Assembly (NCBI GenBank): GCA_019417325.1
Contig: DXVO01000022.1
Coordinates: 102,484 to 166,483, forward strand
Direction: 5' to 3'
Source: Parabacteroides sp.
Lineage (GTDB): Bacteria; Bacteroidota; Bacteroidia; Bacteroidales; Tannerellaceae
DNA: 64,000 nucleotides
The translations under genes and the position numbers were made by a program. Positions 51,101-58,560 of this stretch are shown piece by piece. Numbering within the stretch: position 1 is the first letter of the stretch; each line of letters starts with the position of its first letter. The notes under the pieces are model-generated. The model was given only the letters and a program-made list of their open reading frames with translations, was not told the DNA's origin and made no database searches.

Positions 51101-51501
51101 TGACAGCAGGCAAAGGAAAAGGATTGTTGATTGAAGCTGACAATCTGATCGGGTTCAACGCTTTGCGTAACTCTATTGAAGATTTCGACGATGAAGAGCA
51201 GGTTGGCTTACCTCGCCAATGGAATAACTTCACACCGGAAGAAGTTACCAACCACGATGAAGAAAAGGCAAAGAACGTATTACGCCGCCAGACACATGTT
51301 AACAATATTACTCCCCGCAATTTCGTAGAAGTATGTGTTGACTTGAAACAGGAAGGGCTTGCCGGTTATGATAGCTGGGGTTCACGCCCGGAACCAGCTT
51401 ATTCATTACCTGCCAATCGCGAATACAAATGGGGCTTCACTTTGATACCTGTAAGCAGCGAAGGTAGTGTACTGGGAAAAACAGGTTACAATTACAATTA
51501 A
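48115..51501 (+). CDS. Secreted GH2-family beta-galactosidase
   Basis: 1128 residues; signal peptide MKHMIKKAMLSGVLSCSMIGIAFANNQ. LacZ-type five-domain layout: sugar-binding jelly roll (PFYSLLNGTWKFYFVD, VPGNWEVQGHGIAIYTNHGYEF), immunoglobulin-like domains, TIM barrel with FKGVNIHEHNPETGHYVTEE, acid/base Glu in SLGNEAGNGYNFY and nucleophile Glu in APSEYSHAMGNSSG, a DUF4981-like domain, and the C-terminal beta-galactosidase small chain (FGRGPEENYWDRQAG, PQENGHHGDTRW). It hydrolyses terminal beta-galactosides in the periplasm or outside. No sensor or transporter is co-transcribed. Confidence 0.95.
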   Translation: MKHMIKKAMLSGVLSCSMIGIAFANNQAEQPQKPYWQDIQVVAVNKEQPRSSFMSYGDRTTALSSRYEKSPFYSLLNGTWKFYFVDSYKNLPDNITDPSVSTASWDDITVPGNWEVQGHGIAIYTNHGYEFKPRNPQPPLLPEANPVGVYRRDFEVPANWDGRDVYLHIGGAKSGLYVYVNGKEVGYSEDSKNPAEFLINKYLQPGKNVLTLKIYRWSTGSYLECQDFWRISGIERDVYLWSQPKIAVDDYRIVSTLDDTYKNGIFRLAVDIKNHTDKAKNIDVTYELLDANGKTVATAENQLWVSANSVATTSFDKNLENVATWNAEHPNLYKVLMTVKEDGKVTEVIPQNVGFRRMEIKQIDQIAGNGKPYTVMLFNGQPIKFKGVNIHEHNPETGHYVTEELMRKDFELMKLNNLNAVRLCHYPQDRKFYELCDEYGLYVYDEANIESHGMYYSLRKGGTLGNNPEWLKPHMDRTINMYERNKNHPSVTIWSLGNEAGNGYNFYQTYLYLKDKEKTMMNRPVNYERALWEWNTDMYVPQYPSAEWLEEIGKNGSDRPVAPSEYSHAMGNSSGNLWDQWKAIYKYPNLQGGFIWDWVDQGILQKDKNGREFWAYGGDFGVNAPSDGNFLCNGIVNPDRNPHPAMAEVKYAHQNVGFEAVDLANGIFKITNRFYFTNLEDYSVNYTVKANGKVVKNSKIVLDLAPQATTEITVPVAGLKPQAGVEYFVDFAVSTNKKEGVIPAGHTIAHDQFLLPVMADKKAYKAGGPKLTVSTEGDNLKVTSSKVNFVFDKKSGAVTSYKVDGTEYFNEGFGIQPNFWRAPTDNDYGNGAPKREQIWKQSSKNFNVTDATAKIDGNNAIVNVNYLLPAGNLYIVNYKIYPSGVVNVSAQFTSTEMTATEAEVSEATRMATFSPGREEARKAASKLNVPRIGVRFRLPANMNTVQYFGRGPEENYWDRQAGTLVGLYKTTAEAMYYPYVRPQENGHHGDTRWVALTAGKGKGLLIEADNLIGFNALRNSIEDFDDEEQVGLPRQWNNFTPEEVTNHDEEKAKNVLRRQTHVNNITPRNFVEVCVDLKQEGLAGYDSWGSRPEPAYSLPANREYKWGFTLIPVSSEGSVLGKTGYNYN

Positions 51502-51542
51502 AAACTTACGGTTTCTAATACAAACCAAGGTATCCATGAGGA

Positions 51543-51671
51543 TGTGTCAAAAAGCTATTACTGAACGCAGATTACGCAGAACACGCAGATTATTTATTGA
51601 AAAAATATGGTCTGCGTAAATCTGCGCTCTGTCTGCGTAGTCTGCGTTCCCTAATATATGCTTTTGACACA
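51543..51671. repeat. Long imperfect palindromic element (REP/MITE-like)
   Basis: Outer arms TGTGTCAAAAAGC (51543-51555) and GCTTTTGACACA (51660-51671) enclose inner arms built of repeated ACGCAGATT / AATCTGCGT-like words (GAACGCAGATTACGCAG at 51563 on; CTGCGTAGTCTGCGTTC ending at 51649). The whole 129-bp element can fold into one long hairpin. No transposase. It fills the gap between the beta-galactosidase and the promoter of the next operon. Confidence 0.7.
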
Positions 51672-51814
51672 GTCCCTTTTTTATACAGACCTATCCCCTT
51701 CCGGCGGCTCATCTGCTGTGGCATAACTTTTCAATGTAACGCTATTCCTGAATAATATTGTTTATTTTCCACAATAAAAAAGTGTCTATTATTTGGTATA
51801 TTCTGAAACCTTAT

Positions 51815-51838
51815 TAACTTTGCAGCACAAAGTACTTT
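51815..51838 (+). promoter_or_regulatory. Promoter and palindromic operator of the membrane protein/winged-helix operon
   Basis: -7 box TAACTTTG (51815-51822), then 6 bp later the perfect palindrome AAAGTACTTT (51829-51838), covering the expected +1. The same arrangement with identical spacing occurs before creD at 52776-52799. Likely bound by the winged-helix protein at 52472. Confidence 0.6.
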
Positions 51839-51851
51839 TATTCACAAGTAT

Positions 51852-52475
51852 ATGAACAAACAAATAGAAGACATAAAAGTGATTCGCGAAATGATGGAAA
51901 GATCATCCAAATTTCTGTCACTGAGCGGACTATCCGGAATTACAGCCGGGGTTATTGCGAGCATAGGCGCGGCATTTGCTTATTTCCATATTCTACAGGA
52001 GCCTCTGACTGCCAGCTTCGATACTACCCATGAAGCCATGTTCCACAAAATGACGTTACTGGTAGCGGATGCTTCCGTTATCTTACTTCTTTCTATTTGT
52101 TCCGGGATTTATTTCTCATGGCGTAAATCGGTAAAGAAAAACCTAAAATCTTCCAAAAGCCTGATAAAAAAGACGGTTTACAATCTCAGTATCCCTTTGG
52201 TGGCGGGCGGTATCTTCACCCTTATTTTCCTGTTCCGCGGCGACCTGGCAATGGCTATTGCAATGACACTTACTTTTTATGGGCTGGCATTAATTAATGT
52301 ATCTAAATATACACTTGATGAAGTCCATTATTTAGGTCTGACAGAAATCATATTGGGGGTACTCGCAGTCCTGCTCCCTGCCTGGAGTCTCCTGCTATGG
52401 ACGATCGGATTCGGAGTCTGCCATATTGTTTATGGAACAGCTATGTATATTAAATATGATTTGAAAAAAGAATGA
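51852..52475 (+). CDS. Four- to six-helix inner-membrane protein, unknown function
   Basis: 207 residues. Hydrophobic segments at about 23-47 (LSLSGLSGITAGVIASIGAAFAYF-type), 68-90, 113-131, 134-152 and 162-200, with a Lys-rich loop KSVKKNLKSSKSLIKK facing the cytoplasm. No known catalytic motif. It starts 14 nt after its operator and overlaps the winged-helix gene by 4 bp (ATGA), so both are translated together. The pair with a repressor and a following CreD-like protein suggests a membrane-stress sensing unit; function is inferred. Confidence 0.75.
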   Translation: MNKQIEDIKVIREMMERSSKFLSLSGLSGITAGVIASIGAAFAYFHILQEPLTASFDTTHEAMFHKMTLLVADASVILLLSICSGIYFSWRKSVKKNLKSSKSLIKKTVYNLSIPLVAGGIFTLIFLFRGDLAMAIAMTLTFYGLALINVSKYTLDEVHYLGLTEIILGVLAVLLPAWSLLLWTIGFGVCHIVYGTAMYIKYDLKKE

Positions 52476-52762
52476 AAAACATAATACTCAAATTAAATAA
52501 AGCTTTTGAAAGCCGCATACGATTAGGTATTATGTCTATTCTTTCGGCGAATGAATCGGCTGACTTCAATACGATGAAGCAGCTGATGGATCTGACCGAC
52601 GGAAATCTGGCGAGTCACCTGAAAGCCTTGGAAACTATTGGATACATCCAGTCTTCCAAGCAATTTATCGGTCGAAAGCCCAATACACAATATACACTCA
52701 CTGAAGAAGGACGGAAAAGTTTCAAAGAACATTTGAACGCTTTAGAAGAACTTATCAAATAA
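52472..52762 (+). CDS. Winged-helix transcriptional regulator
   Basis: 96 residues forming one winged helix-turn-helix: FESRIRLGIMSILSANESADFNTMKQLMDLTDGNLASHLKALETIGYI (recognition helix in DGNLASHLKALE) and the wing FIGRKPNTQYTLTEEGRKSF. No ligand domain. This fits the small MarR/ArsR-like winged-helix family (PF13601-type). It probably represses its own operon and creD through AAAGTACTTT sites lying at both promoters. Confidence 0.88.
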   Translation: MKNIILKLNKAFESRIRLGIMSILSANESADFNTMKQLMDLTDGNLASHLKALETIGYIQSSKQFIGRKPNTQYTLTEEGRKSFKEHLNALEELIK

Positions 52763-52775
52763 TTTTTTTATCCAT

Positions 52776-52799
52776 TTACTTTGAATAACAAAGTACTTT
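52776..52799 (+). promoter_or_regulatory. Promoter and palindromic operator of creD
   Basis: TTACTTTG (52776-52783, one mismatch to TAnnTTTG), 6 bp, then AAAGTACTTT (52790-52799). Same layout and spacing as at 51815-51838; both are followed by TT and CACA within 8 bp. Confidence 0.6.
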
Positions 52800-52824
52800 T
52801 CAATCACACAAACAGATTAAGATT

Positions 52825-54174
52825 ATGGAAACAACATTAAAAAAAACGGGAAAAATCAATCAGTCCATCACATTAAAAGCACTGATTATCGGTTTTTTGA
52901 CTATCATTCTCCTGATTCCGGGATTAATGATACAGAATCTCATCGAAGAAAGGCAAAACCGCAGTTTAGAAACGATTGAAAAAATCAACAATAAATGGAG
53001 CAATGCTCAAACCTTTTGTGGCCCTATCATTTCCATTCCTTATAGCACCACACAAGTAAATACCGACAAGACGACACACATTCAGGAACACATATTAAAC
53101 ATTACGCCGGAGAATTTGAATATCAAGGCACAGTTATTCCCAGAAGAAAGATATTACGGTATTTACAAAACAATCCTTTACAAAAGTGAGATAGACATTA
53201 CGGGAAATTTCGATAAAATCAATTTTCCTAAACCGGAGAACAGTATTATCCACTGGGAACAGGCCTACTTGTCGATCGGCGTTTCCGACCTGAGGGGTAT
53301 AACAGAAAATATCGACTTCAGACTGGATAACAAACAATTGTCGGCCGAAGTCACCGGCAATCAGGATACGCAAATAGGAAAAATGCTGGTCATGCCATTA
53401 AACAGCACCGTCCCATTCCTGTTTGACCAGCCACAAACGTTCAACTGCAAATTAAAACTGAACGGAAGTAGTAACATCAATTTCATTCCCATAGGCAAGA
53501 CAACTAAAGTCCATATTACAGGCAAGTGGAACGCCCCCGGTTTCATTGGTAATTTCTCTCCGGAGCACAACATTTCCGAAAAAGGATTCGATGCAAACTG
53601 GAGTATCCTCAGCTTCAACCGCAGTATTCCTGAAATGTGGATAGACTATCCGGGAAACTCATTCGAAGACTCTTCGTTCGGCGTAAACCTGATAGACCCG
53701 GTAAACCATTATCAGCAGAACATGCGTTCAGCCAAATATGCCATCATGTTTATCGCCCTGACTTTCGTTGTCTTCTTCTTTGTCGAAACACTGACAAAAA
53801 GACGAATCCATCCTATCCAGTACTTGCTGGTCGGCTTTGCATTAATCCTGTTCTACAGCCTGCTCCTGTCCATTTCCGAACAGATAAATTTTGGTATCGC
53901 CTACCTGATTGCGAGTATTGCCACCATCGGGCTAATATCTGCTTATACTTATAGCATTTTCAAAAACAAAATACAGACCGGGGCACTCACCGGCATGTTA
54001 TGTTTATTGTATATTTTCCTGTATGTTATCCTGCAGCTCGAAGATGTCGCATTGCTGATTGGAAGCATCGGCTTGTTCATTATACTGGGAACCATCATGT
54101 TCTTCTCACGGAAAATCAGCTGGTATAAAGAAGAAGAGACGGAAAATAACAAGCAGGTTACCTCTTTGCCGTAA
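52825..54174 (+). CDS. creD: CreD-family inner-membrane protein
   Basis: 449 residues. One N-terminal membrane segment (LKALIIGFLTIILLIPGLMIQ), a large periplasmic beta domain of about 45-300, then a run of five to six helices at the C-terminus after the CreD hallmark LIDPVNHYQQNMRSAKYAIMF. The end is charged and cytoplasmic. CreD in enterobacteria belongs to the CreBC regulon and affects envelope integrity and colicin/beta-lactam tolerance; the molecular role is unknown. Here it has its own operator-containing promoter and is probably in the regulon of the adjacent winged-helix protein rather than of a CreBC system. Confidence 0.9.
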   Translation: METTLKKTGKINQSITLKALIIGFLTIILLIPGLMIQNLIEERQNRSLETIEKINNKWSNAQTFCGPIISIPYSTTQVNTDKTTHIQEHILNITPENLNIKAQLFPEERYYGIYKTILYKSEIDITGNFDKINFPKPENSIIHWEQAYLSIGVSDLRGITENIDFRLDNKQLSAEVTGNQDTQIGKMLVMPLNSTVPFLFDQPQTFNCKLKLNGSSNINFIPIGKTTKVHITGKWNAPGFIGNFSPEHNISEKGFDANWSILSFNRSIPEMWIDYPGNSFEDSSFGVNLIDPVNHYQQNMRSAKYAIMFIALTFVVFFFVETLTKRRIHPIQYLLVGFALILFYSLLLSISEQINFGIAYLIASIATIGLISAYTYSIFKNKIQTGALTGMLCLLYIFLYVILQLEDVALLIGSIGLFIILGTIMFFSRKISWYKEEETENNKQVTSLP

Positions 54175-54201
54175 CGTTATTTCAGGATAAGACAGTTTAA
54201 T

Positions 54202-54236
54202 AAAAAAGATAACTTTGTAATGAAGTTATCTTTTTT
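54202..54236 (+). terminator. Terminator after creD
   Basis: AAAAAAGATAACTT (54202-54215) pairs with AAGTTATCTTTTTT (54223-54236), 14-bp perfect stem with a 7-nt loop and a T-run; usable in both directions. Confidence 0.75.
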
Positions 54237-54264
54237 ATTTTTCAAAATACCAAAAAGCACAAAA

Positions 54265-54292
54265 AAAAGCAGGTCATTCCTGACCCGCTTTT
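54265..54292 (-). terminator. Terminator after rny
   Basis: AAAAGCAGGTCA and TGACCCGCTTTT pair with one mismatch around a 4-nt loop, with an A-run that becomes a T-run on the minus strand, 32 bp past the rny stop. Confidence 0.7.
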
Positions 54293-54323
54293 TCTCTTTC
54301 CACATATATTTTATTCAATAGAA

Positions 54324-55859
54324 TTATTTCGCATAACTTACTGCACGTGTTTCACGGATTACCGTGATCTTAACCTGTCCCGGATAAGTCATTTCATCCT
54401 GAATCTTCTTAGCAATTTCATTTGACAAGTTCTCAGTATCCTTATCGTCAATCTTATCGGCACCTACAATAACACGCAACTCACGACCTGCCTGTATTGC
54501 ATACGTCTTAACCACACCCGGATAAGACAGAGCCAATTGTTCAAGATCGTTCAAACGTTTAATATAAGCCTCTACAATTTCACGACGGGCACCAGGACGG
54601 GCGCCGGAAATAGCATCACAAACCTGTACAATCGGTGCTAATAATGTCTGCATTTCAACTTCATCATGGTGAGCACCTACAGCATTGCAAATATCCGGTT
54701 TTTCTTTGTATTTCTCACAAAGCTTCATACCCAGTATTGCATGTGGCAATTCCGGTTCATCATCTGGCACTTTACCTATATCATGTAACAGACCTGCACG
54801 TTTTGCCTTCTTCGGATTCAAACCAAGTTCTGAAGCCATTACTGCACATAAATTGGCAGTTTCACGTGCATGCTGCAACAAATTCTGACCATAAGAAGAA
54901 CGATATTTCATTTTACCGATCATACGAATCAATTCAGGATGCAAACCATGTACACCTAAATCGATAACCGTACGTTTACCTGTTTCAATAACTTCTTCTT
55001 CAACCTGCTTTTTGACTTTCGTAACCACCTCTTCGATACGTGCCGGGTGGATACGTCCATCCTGTACCAACTGGTGTAAAGCCAAACGGGCAATTTCGCG
55101 GCGAACCGGGTCAAAGCCGGAAAGAACGATTGCTTCAGGGGTATCATCCACCACAATTTCGATTCCTGTTGCTGCTTCTAGAGCACGGATATTGCGGCCT
55201 TCACGACCGATAATACGTCCTTTTATCTCATCAGACTCAATATGGAATACAGTTATTGAGTTTTCAATAGCAGTTTCAGTAGCAACACGCTGGATAGATT
55301 GAATAACGATTTTCTTAGCTTCTTTATTTGCTGCCATCTTCGCTTCTTCCATAATTTCATTAATATAAGAAGTAGCTTCGGATTTTGCTTCATCTTTCAA
55401 CGATTCAATCAGACGTTCTTTTGCTTCTTCCGCAGATAATCCGGAAAGAGCTTCCAAATGTTCAACTTCTTTCTGGTGAAGTTTATCCAAATCCTGTTTT
55501 TTCTTATCAACCAATTCTAGTTGAGCAGCCAGATTCTCTTTTACTACTTCAACTTCACAGTTCTTACGTTGCAAGTCTTCCTGACGCTGATTCAAGCTCA
55601 ATTCACGCTGTTTCAACTTATTCTCTACAGACTGGATTTTAGAATTACGGGAAGCAACCTGCTTTTCCAAGTCAGCTTTCAGGTGAAGAAACTTTTCTTT
55701 TACTTCAAGTAATTTCTTCTGTTTCATCACTTCCGCTTCCTTTTCAGCCTCCCTCAACACGCTATCGTACCTTGATTTCAGAAGAAACCGCATTGTAAAC
55801 CAAGCGAGTAAACCTCCGAGAAAGAAGGTTACGATTGATATGATTATATTCATTCCCAT
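54324..55859 (-). CDS. rny: Ribonuclease Y
   Basis: 511 residues. N-terminal membrane anchor (MNIIISIVTFFLGGLLAWFTM), a long coiled coil at about 30-190 (KEAEVMKQKKLLEVKEKF), KH domain at about 200-265 (DEIKGRIIGREGRNIRALE), and HD domain at about 320-420 with LLQHARETANL, the metal motif GLLHDIGK and AVGAHHDEVE. RNase Y starts mRNA decay at the membrane. Size and order match the family fully. The start could be Met1 or Met3; both keep the anchor. Confidence 0.97.
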   Translation of the reverse strand: MGMNIIISIVTFFLGGLLAWFTMRFLLKSRYDSVLREAEKEAEVMKQKKLLEVKEKFLHLKADLEKQVASRNSKIQSVENKLKQRELSLNQRQEDLQRKNCEVEVVKENLAAQLELVDKKKQDLDKLHQKEVEHLEALSGLSAEEAKERLIESLKDEAKSEATSYINEIMEEAKMAANKEAKKIVIQSIQRVATETAIENSITVFHIESDEIKGRIIGREGRNIRALEAATGIEIVVDDTPEAIVLSGFDPVRREIARLALHQLVQDGRIHPARIEEVVTKVKKQVEEEVIETGKRTVIDLGVHGLHPELIRMIGKMKYRSSYGQNLLQHARETANLCAVMASELGLNPKKAKRAGLLHDIGKVPDDEPELPHAILGMKLCEKYKEKPDICNAVGAHHDEVEMQTLLAPIVQVCDAISGARPGARREIVEAYIKRLNDLEQLALSYPGVVKTYAIQAGRELRVIVGADKIDDKDTENLSNEIAKKIQDEMTYPGQVKITVIRETRAVSYAK

Positions 55860-55900
55860 TTTACATATAATTTAAATTCATAATTTAATATACAAAAAAA

Positions 55901-55937
55901 GCACTCACCTTACAAGATATTCCTTGTCCGGTAGTGC
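55901..55937 (-). terminator. Terminator between zapA operon and rny
   Basis: GCACT (55901-55905) with AGTGC (55933-55937), and inner CC/GG and CAAG/CTTG pairs, form an imperfect hairpin followed on the minus strand by TTTTTTTG. It lies 28 bp past the zapA stop and may also attenuate rny. Confidence 0.7.
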
Positions 55938-55965
55938 GGAAAATTTTTATTCTAATACTGTATAT

Positions 55966-56262
55966 TTACTTATCCTTCAGATAATTTTCTATATCTTCTG
56001 TAAGTTCTTGTATCTTCTCTGTAAAGGGATTTGTATCATTTTTTTTCTCCAATTGCAAATTGCTCATCGACAATTGAAAAGCAACCATGGCTAACAAATC
56101 TTTTACATCCACTTCAGACTGTGAAAAACTCAACCTATACTGGTTAATCTTTGTCCGGATTTGTTTGGCGGCATCCCGCGCTAACTGTTCATCCTCCCGG
56201 TTAATCCACAATCCATAGCTTTTATCTGCTATTTCTACATGTATAAGAAACTTATCGTCCAT
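55966..56262 (-). CDS. zapA: Cell division protein ZapA
   Basis: 98 residues. Typical ZapA: DKFLIHVEIADKSYGLWINREDEQLARDAAKQIRTKINQY (globular head) then a C-terminal helix for coiled-coil dimerisation (ELTEDIENYLKDK). It binds and bundles FtsZ at midcell. It starts 5 bp after the coiled-coil protein gene upstream. Confidence 0.9.
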   Translation of the reverse strand: MDDKFLIHVEIADKSYGLWINREDEQLARDAAKQIRTKINQYRLSFSQSEVDVKDLLAMVAFQLSMSNLQLEKKNDTNPFTEKIQELTEDIENYLKDK

Positions 56263-56267
56263 CGCCT

Positions 56268-56561
56268 CTATTCATTTAATAGTGCAATGCACCTGTCTAC
56301 TTCCCGCACTAACTTTGACAACCGCATCTTTGCACTTTTCATTTCTCCTTCATTTACAGAAACAACACGTGCAGTCAACATGTTATCATACTTGATGCTC
56401 AACTCTTCAATCTTTTTTGTTGTCTGTTGGAGTTCATCCTCTTTTTGTATTAAAGCATCCTGAAGCTCACGAATTTGTTCTTTCTGCCGATTACACAGCG
56501 CCATCAAATCGCGAACTCTAACTTCAAAAACAGATAACAATCTTTTATGATCTTCGGTCAT
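56268..56561 (-). CDS. Small coiled-coil protein co-transcribed with zapA
   Basis: 97 residues from ATG 56561 (MTEDHKRLLSVFEVRVRDLM). A longer start seven codons earlier falls inside the promoter box at 56580-56587. Heptad pattern through most of the protein (LCNRQKEQIRELQDALIQKEDELQQTTKKI is helical with hydrophobic a/d positions). No other motif. Position directly before zapA in Bacteroidales suggests a divisome or chromosome-organising partner, similar in kind to ZapB but not recognisably homologous. Confidence 0.75.
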   Translation of the reverse strand: MTEDHKRLLSVFEVRVRDLMALCNRQKEQIRELQDALIQKEDELQQTTKKIEELSIKYDNMLTARVVSVNEGEMKSAKMRLSKLVREVDRCIALLNE

Positions 56562-56579
56562 TTCACACCAAATTCTAGA

Positions 56580-56587
56580 CAAAAGTA
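56580..56587 (-). promoter_or_regulatory. -7 box of the coiled-coil/zapA operon
   Basis: The minus strand reads TACTTTTG, 19 bp before the ATG at 56561. Decides the start codon. Confidence 0.55.
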
Positions 56588-56649
56588 AACTTTTGAATTG
56601 AAATAAGCAATATTAGCCTTGTTTTTTTGCAGAAAAGGTCCAGGCATAC

Positions 56650-56682
56650 AAAAGGCCGTCCAAATAATCAATCCGAACAGCC
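56650..56682 (-). terminator. Probable terminator of the DUF2582 gene
   Basis: GGCCGTCC and GAACAGCC pair using two G-U pairs in the minus-strand transcript, followed by TTTT. It lies 26 bp past the stop at 56708. Confidence 0.5.
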
Positions 56683-56707
56683 TCCCCAATAAGATTTGCT
56701 ACGTTGT

Positions 56708-56908
56708 TTACACTAACGCAACATACAGTTCTCCGTCAATTTCTTCAAAGACTAATTTGCCTTCTTTAGCTAACCAACCAAATGCAGCATACATATCTTT
56801 TTCTGCTTTAATTTTAGTTGCCTTTTTAACTGCCTTTACACTCATTTTACCGCCTTCACTTAAAGCGTTCCATACGAGGCCGGCGTTTGTTCCAATCACT
56901 TCGATCAT
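56708..56908 (-). CDS. DUF2582 winged-helix protein
   Basis: 66 residues: IGTNAGLVWNALSEGGKMSVKAVKKATKIKAEKDMYAAFGWLAKEGKLVFEEIDGELYVAL. The whole protein is one winged helix and fits DUF2582, a small Bacteroidetes/archaeal family of presumed DNA-binding proteins. It has its own terminator and stands alone. Targets are unknown. Confidence 0.85.
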   Translation of the reverse strand: MIEVIGTNAGLVWNALSEGGKMSVKAVKKATKIKAEKDMYAAFGWLAKEGKLVFEEIDGELYVALV

Positions 56909-57039
56909 GTTTCTTTTTTCTTTTGTTTATTCGTTAACCGGGGCAAAAATAAAGATTAATCGATTAAAACAAAAGGAAATAGATGTTTTTTAGCATAAAT
57001 CACGACCGTTTTTACACTTAAAAACTTCATTTAACACAA

Positions 57040-57735
57040 TTACAGCAATAAAACCATTCGTTTTCCCCCTGAAATAAGTTCAGCTTTTATATTTATCGCT
57101 GAAACATATCTTCTTAACAAATCCACGCCATAACGTCCGGCAGCTTCAAGACCGTCCTCTCCTGAGTAACCATTTATAATCATTAACAAGCGAGAGGTAT
57201 CCAAGTTGATTTTTGTTCGTTCTTCATCGCTGGTCGGAGTTCCTATTCCTCCCTGGGTATCGCGATATACCGGAAGCCCCGCAATATTCAAATCGCCTCG
57301 TCCTATACCCTGGTAATTTTCACCTTCACGTCCAACTCCCAGTACCAATTCATTACCAACTATCTTGGATACATCAAAACCCCCGATAGAGTAACCGCTT
57401 CGTATCGATAACAAATTAATCAAATCCACCAACGTATCCACTTTATACAAAGGTAACTCACGAAGTATCCTCCTACGTAAAGCCTCAGCCGAAGGTCTAT
57501 ACCTGTTCGGATCTTTCCCTAAACGCTTATATGCCTGACGAGTTGCAAAAATAGGCTGCCACTTATTTATTTCCTCCAGTTTCATAGATGCACGGACAGC
57601 CATTTCCTCTTCTGTAATTTCTTTCCACAATTGCTCGTCCGATATTGTATTCTTTACATCACAAGCAATCACCAGAATATATAAATCCGGACAAATTTTC
57701 TGTATTTCATCCGAAATAGATACATGAATTTCCAT
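57040..57735 (-). CDS. B3/B4 tRNA-binding domain protein (PheT editing-domain-like)
   Basis: 231 residues. The stand-alone B3/B4 fold of phenylalanyl-tRNA synthetase beta is recognised by RQAYKRLGKDPNRYRPSAEALRRRIL, LVDLINLLSIRSGYSIGGFDVSKI and NINLDTSRLL-like text at INLDTSRLLMIINGYSG. Such free proteins may edit mischarged tRNA or act on another substrate; no experimental role is certain. It follows pgeF by 3 bp in an obg-pgeF-B3/4 operon. Confidence 0.85.
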   Translation of the reverse strand: MEIHVSISDEIQKICPDLYILVIACDVKNTISDEQLWKEITEEEMAVRASMKLEEINKWQPIFATRQAYKRLGKDPNRYRPSAEALRRRILRELPLYKVDTLVDLINLLSIRSGYSIGGFDVSKIVGNELVLGVGREGENYQGIGRGDLNIAGLPVYRDTQGGIGTPTSDEERTKINLDTSRLLMIINGYSGEDGLEAAGRYGVDLLRRYVSAINIKAELISGGKRMVLLL

Positions 57736-57738
57736 AAA

Positions 57739-58560
57739 CTACAAATATTGTTTTTTAATAATACCAGACATAATGCGCCCACTCTTAATCCCCAAACGAC
57801 GAGCTGAAAAAAAATCTTTATGTTTAGTATAGGTACAAATACCCGCAATTTCTATATTTTCCGGCAAAAGCCCCGCCTGCAATAATTGAACTCGGTTCAC
57901 TTCCCACAAATCGATATGGGCTTTTCCTGTCTGTTCATGTCGTACCATACTATCATTAAGAGAAATTCCCGCTTCCACAAAGGCATTGACCACCTCCTCT
58001 CCTACTTCAAAAGCGTCCTGGCTAATAGACGGACCAATACCGGCCTTTATATGTATAGGATCGACAGCATATTTATTTGCAATAAACCGAATCGTTTTCA
58101 ACACAATCTGCTTTACAGTTCCACGCCATCCGGCATGAATAGCGGCAATCACCTTTTTATCCGGAGCATAGAGCAAGACCGGCACACAATCAGCTGTAGA
58201 AACCGCAATGCAAATACCAGCCACATCAGTCACTACCGCATCAATTCCATTAAGGCATCTCCTTTGTTCTTCCAACGAAAAATCCAAAAAAGATTCTTCT
58301 ATTGCAAAAACCTCAGCCTCATGTATCTGATAAGGAGCATAGATACTCTCCTGTGGAATGCTAATTGCCGCCGACAACAACTCACGATTCAATCTGACCG
58401 CCTCAACATCATCCCCGCTAAACTCCCCCGGGTTAAAAGAGGCATAGTTACCTTTACTCACTCCGCCATGGCGGGTAGTTATAAAATGAGAAATGTTGCA
58501 ATCACCGTTTAATCCGGGAAATTGCAACATCTTTACTTTATCATTTGGAAATTCCTTCAT
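57739..58560 (-). CDS. pgeF: PgeF/YfiH-type purine nucleoside phosphorylase (laccase-domain protein)
   Basis: About 273 residues from ATG 58560 (MKEFPNDKVKMLQFPG); ATG 58530 is equally possible and would avoid overlap with obg. Family motifs: HFITTRHGGVSKGNYASFN, ADCVPVLLYAPD, and the zinc site AIHAGWRGTVKQI. The family was called multicopper polyphenol oxidase; later work assigned peptidoglycan-editing and purine nucleoside phosphorylase activity. The frame continues upstream into obg but that extension is Met/Lys-rich and unlikely. It overlaps the end of obg by about 20 bp. Confidence 0.88.
   Translation of the reverse strand: MKEFPNDKVKMLQFPGLNGDCNISHFITTRHGGVSKGNYASFNPGEFSGDDVEAVRLNRELLSAAISIPQESIYAPYQIHEAEVFAIEESFLDFSLEEQRRCLNGIDAVVTDVAGICIAVSTADCVPVLLYAPDKKVIAAIHAGWRGTVKQIVLKTIRFIANKYAVDPIHIKAGIGPSISQDAFEVGEEVVNAFVEAGISLNDSMVRHEQTGKAHIDLWEVNRVQLLQAGLLPENIEIAGICTYTKHKDFFSARRLGIKSGRIMSGIIKKQYL

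Noticed and set aside
55860..55965. Possible 6S RNA downstream of zapA, by analogy with E. coli
   Set aside because: The gap is about 106 bp, too short, and is explained by one terminator hairpin with a T-run.
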